Source: JBGOUJ01 sp041477005
Lineage (GTDB): Bacteria; Acidobacteriota; Terriglobia; Bryobacterales; JACQDG01
Direction: 5' to 3'
NCBI GenBank assembly: GCA_041477005.1
Contig: JBGOUJ010000331.1
Coordinates: forward strand, 1 to 8,650
Length of the DNA: 8,650 nucleotides
Shown here: one piece after another, positions 6,312 to 8,650 of the stretch
Numbering within the stretch: position 1 is the stretch's first letter
Layout of the letters: every line of letters begins with the position of its first letter
Made by a program: the position numbers and the translations under genes
The notes under the pieces: generated by a model
The model's database searches: none
What the model saw: the letters and a program-made list of their open reading frames with translations, nothing else
What the model was told of the DNA's origin: nothing

Positions 6312-7670
6312 CTACACCGCCGGGGCGCCAACCAACTGCGGCTCCCGCTCCTCAATCGCCGCCGCCTCCGCCGGCTGAGCGCCTTCTTCCTGCTCAGCCA
6401 GCGTGTAGGCCCGGACCACTACGGCGGCCAAAGTCCAGGTGAAACCGCTGATCTGCAGATAATTCCAGCGGTCGCCGAAAAAGTTCGCTACGAACACGCA
6501 CACCATCCAACCCGCAAACCCCAGCCCGAGAGAGGCGAGAAGCGGGTCTTTGGCGAACCGAAACAGCCCGTACCCCAGGCGATACATCTTCGCCAGCATC
6601 CACAGAAACAGAGACAGCCCCACGATCCCGATCTCTACGAGAATCTTGAGGTACAGGTTGTGCGTGTCCCGATAGGGGCCGACCCGGCCCATTCCGGCAT
6701 AGGTATTGAAGCCGGTGCCGAACAGAGGATCTCCCTCGAACGCTCGAATGGCATCGTCCCACAGAATCACGCGGCTCTCCGCCGAATGATCCAGCTCTCC
6801 ACCCTGGTACGTCATAAAGATTCGTTCCTGGACGGAAGTCGGAACCACCGCTTGCCAGACCACCGCAAACAGGGCCAGAACGATCAGGAGTTTTCTTTCC
6901 TTGAAGACACCCAGGAACAGCCACCCGCACAAGAAGGCGACGTAGCCCCCTCGCGAGAAGCAAAACAGCAGGCAGTATACGGCCGACAGCGCCAGGCCAA
7001 GATAGCCCAGCTTGAGGAGGCGTCTTTTCTCAAAGGCGGCCAGAGCCAGCAAGAAGATGCCAGCCTGGGCCTCGAATGCGGCGAGTCCATTCGATCCGGC
7101 CCAACCCATCGCGCCCTGATACCGCAATTCCTCGTTGAAGTGGGAGAAGTCTCGCCCGCGGGTCGTCCGATAGAAACTGCCGTTGAGGAGCACCACCGAC
7201 CCGGCCATCAGCACCAGGAGAAGCATCAACTGTTTCCTGCTTTTGATCGAGCTCAGGACCAGAGGCAGCAGCAGGAACATGGCCATGTCGTTCTTCCAAT
7301 CCTGCAGGCGCCGGTCGTTAAACCACCAGGGCATGGAAGCTCCCAAGTAGAAGGATCCCCTCCAAAGCGACAGATAGGAGAACAAGCCGAAAATGACCAG
7401 CAACCAGTTCAGAGGCGTCTTCGGCACGATCGACTCGCCGCGCCGCAACAACCCGAGAACCACGCCCAGCAACATCCAGTCCACAAACAACTCGCCCTGC
7501 GGAAAAGGATGGAGCAGGTAGCGCACGGTCTGCAGGGGAAGCAGCCACACCAGGTAATAAACACCGATCTGGGGCCGCCAAAAGACGGACAGGAGAAAGG
7601 CGACAATCGCCCCGGCGTACAGCACATAGGGGACGTAGCTGTGAAGACCGAGATGAAGACCGAGATGCAT
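6312..7670 (-). CDS. O-antigen ligase/polymerase family membrane protein (Wzy/WaaL-like)
   Basis: This 452-residue protein has about ten to twelve hydrophobic segments and the Wzy_C signature. The large periplasmic loop region reads SRVILWDDAIRAF (Arg300, Trp304), then DPLFGTGFNTY, then DTHNLYLKILVEIGIVG with His337, the histidine essential in WaaL-type enzymes. An SRGGY motif at 239-243 ends an earlier helix, as is usual in the family. The enzyme joins undecaprenyl-linked oligosaccharides in the periplasm, either polymerising repeat units or ligating the chain to an acceptor. In an isolated polysaccharide cluster, polymerase is more likely, but the two cannot be told apart by sequence. The tail from residue 425 is cytoplasmic-looking, rich in Glu and Ala. 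ATG 7670 is 1 base after the preceding TAG, and the next gene begins 1 base after this one's TAG. The start is followed by a 12-base tandem repeat giving HLGLHLGLH, an odd N-terminus; no strong ribosome-binding site is visible. Confidence 0.9.
   Translation of the reverse strand: MHLGLHLGLHSYVPYVLYAGAIVAFLLSVFWRPQIGVYYLVWLLPLQTVRYLLHPFPQGELFVDWMLLGVVLGLLRRGESIVPKTPLNWLLVIFGLFSYLSLWRGSFYLGASMPWWFNDRRLQDWKNDMAMFLLLPLVLSSIKSRKQLMLLLVLMAGSVVLLNGSFYRTTRGRDFSHFNEELRYQGAMGWAGSNGLAAFEAQAGIFLLALAAFEKRRLLKLGYLGLALSAVYCLLFCFSRGGYVAFLCGWLFLGVFKERKLLIVLALFAVVWQAVVPTSVQERIFMTYQGGELDHSAESRVILWDDAIRAFEGDPLFGTGFNTYAGMGRVGPYRDTHNLYLKILVEIGIVGLSLFLWMLAKMYRLGYGLFRFAKDPLLASLGLGFAGWMVCVFVANFFGDRWNYLQISGFTWTLAAVVVRAYTLAEQEEGAQPAEAAAIEEREPQLVGAPAV
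7642..7667 (-). repeat. 12-base tandem repeat at the start of the polymerase gene
   Basis: On the plus strand TGAAGACCGAGA occurs at 7642-7653 and 7654-7665, followed by two more bases of the unit. It lies within the first ten codons of the polymerase gene and encodes a doubled HLGL. The unit length is a multiple of three, so slippage would add or remove four residues without shifting frame. Confidence 0.75.
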
Positions 7671-7671
7671 A

Positions 7672-8650
7672 CTAGCTCTGCCGCCCGCCCCGGGCGCGGG
7701 CCTTCTGAAGAATTTCCTGATCGATTTGCCGGAGCAACTCCGCCCTGGTTTTCCAGTCGAATTCAGCGCGGGCGCGGCGGAGGCCGGCGTCGCCCAACTT
7801 GCGGCGCAGGGGCTCGTCTGCGAGAAGCTTCTTCAAGGCGGCGGCCAGCTCATCCACATCGTCCGGACTGGCCAGAAGGCCGGTGACACCGTCCACGACG
7901 GCCTCCACGGCGCCTCCCGAGCGGCCGCCCACCACCGCTTTTCCGGCCGCATTCGCCTCGACAAACACCATGCCGAACGACTCGATGTCGCCGCTCTCCG
8001 ACTCCCGGTTGGCCATAACGAAGAGATCGCAGAGATTGTAGAAATCCCCCAGGCGTTCGTTGGGGACGTCGCCCACAAAAGCGACCACCTGGCCCAGCCC
8101 CAACTTCGCCGCGAGGGATTGGAGCCGCTCTTTTTCCGGACCCTCGCCGACGATCAGGTAGCGCAGCTTGGGAACCTCGCGGACGATTTTGGCCACCGCC
8201 AGCAGCACGTTCCGGTGCCCCTTGCGCGGCACCAGCCGGGCCGCGGTCAGCAGAACCGTTTCGCCATTTGGACAGAAGCGCGCCGCCAGCTCGGGATCGC
8301 GCGGCCGCGGGCGGAACCGCTCGAAATCCACGCCCGGCGTTATCTTGTGGATCCTGTCCGGGGCGATTCCGATCCGCAGCAGATTTTGCCGGGCGAATTC
8401 GTTCGCCGCCACCACCGCGTCCGCGCCGTGATAGATGTGATCGCGAACCATCGGCTGATATCGCCGGCGATCGGTCTGCGCGATCTCGTCGCCGTGGCAG
8501 TAGACCAGATAGGGAATCCCCAGCAGGCGCTTGAACCACAGGCTGATCACACCCGGCGGATAGAGATCGCCGCAATGAATGAGATCGGTCGCTTCCCGAT
8601 GCACCAGCCAGAAGGCGTGGGCCAGCGGAAAAATGACTTTCGGAAGCTGG
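7672..8650 (-). CDS. GT4 family glycosyltransferase (PimB-like), N-terminus cut by window edge
   Basis: The frame is open from the window edge (last full codon 8649-8647) to TAG 7674-7672, giving 325 visible residues. Codons upstream of the GTG at 8604 read QLPKVIFPLAHAFWL, which continues a Rossmann-like N-domain, so that GTG is internal and the true start lies beyond 8650. Features include LVYCHGDEIAQ, ITPGVDFERFRP at the domain junction, TAARLVPRKGH in the donor domain, and the EX7E motif ESFGMVFVE (Glu223 and Glu231 of the fragment), then ANAAGKAVVGGRSGG. This pattern is closest to PimB-type mannosyltransferases and related polysaccharide GT4s. The missing N-terminus is probably 50-70 residues, judged from usual lengths near 380. 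There is no membrane segment in the visible part. It is the first gene seen in this window and ends 1 base before the polymerase ATG. The specific sugar is unknown. Confidence 0.9.
   Translation of the reverse strand, partial: QLPKVIFPLAHAFWLVHREATDLIHCGDLYPPGVISLWFKRLLGIPYLVYCHGDEIAQTDRRRYQPMVRDHIYHGADAVVAANEFARQNLLRIGIAPDRIHKITPGVDFERFRPRPRDPELAARFCPNGETVLLTAARLVPRKGHRNVLLAVAKIVREVPKLRYLIVGEGPEKERLQSLAAKLGLGQVVAFVGDVPNERLGDFYNLCDLFVMANRESESGDIESFGMVFVEANAAGKAVVGGRSGGAVEAVVDGVTGLLASPDDVDELAAALKKLLADEPLRRKLGDAGLRRARAEFDWKTRAELLRQIDQEILQKARARGGRQS

Overview
The window is a GC-rich stretch of bacterial chromosome in which every gene I can support lies on the minus strand, so transcription runs from position 8650 toward position 1. 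Most of it (811-8650) is a compact cluster for building a surface or secreted polysaccharide. In transcription order it holds: a GT4 glycosyltransferase cut by the right edge, a Wzy/WaaL-type O-antigen polymerase or ligase, a second GT4, two near-identical membrane GT2 glycosyltransferases in tandem, a sugar N-formyltransferase-like enzyme, and a third GT4. Spacing is operon-like: gaps of 1, 1, 37, 3 and 71 bases and one 20-base overlap. No flippase, priming glycosyltransferase, chain-length regulator, export pore or sugar-nucleotide gene is visible, so these must lie elsewhere, probably beyond the right edge.

The left end (1-613) is a separate gene on the same strand, running off the window. 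It encodes a signal peptide followed by Ig-like ASH/HYDIN repeats of the 'choice-of-anchor D' type. An open 197-base gap (614-810) separates it from the sugar cluster. Such repeat proteins are very common in Acidobacteriota. Together with the GC content, the GT2 subtype and the gene mix, this makes a soil-type acidobacterium (Solibacter/Bryobacter-like) my best guess, but it is inference only.

Inferred pathway: cytoplasmic and membrane-bound transferases assemble a lipid-linked repeat unit, one sugar of which may carry an N-formyl group, and the Wzy-like protein joins units in the periplasm. The most notable feature is the GT2 pair. Over 366 aligned residues they are about 90% identical, but the differences are unevenly spread. 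The donor-binding half is almost invariant (3 changes in 169 residues, about 96% DNA identity, including a 103-base block with no mismatch). The probable acceptor region carries 18 changes in 71 residues, and the N-termini are unrelated in most positions. This suggests a duplication kept similar in the catalytic half, perhaps by gene conversion, while acceptor choice diverged. I see no rRNA, tRNA, CRISPR array, insertion sequence or phage gene.
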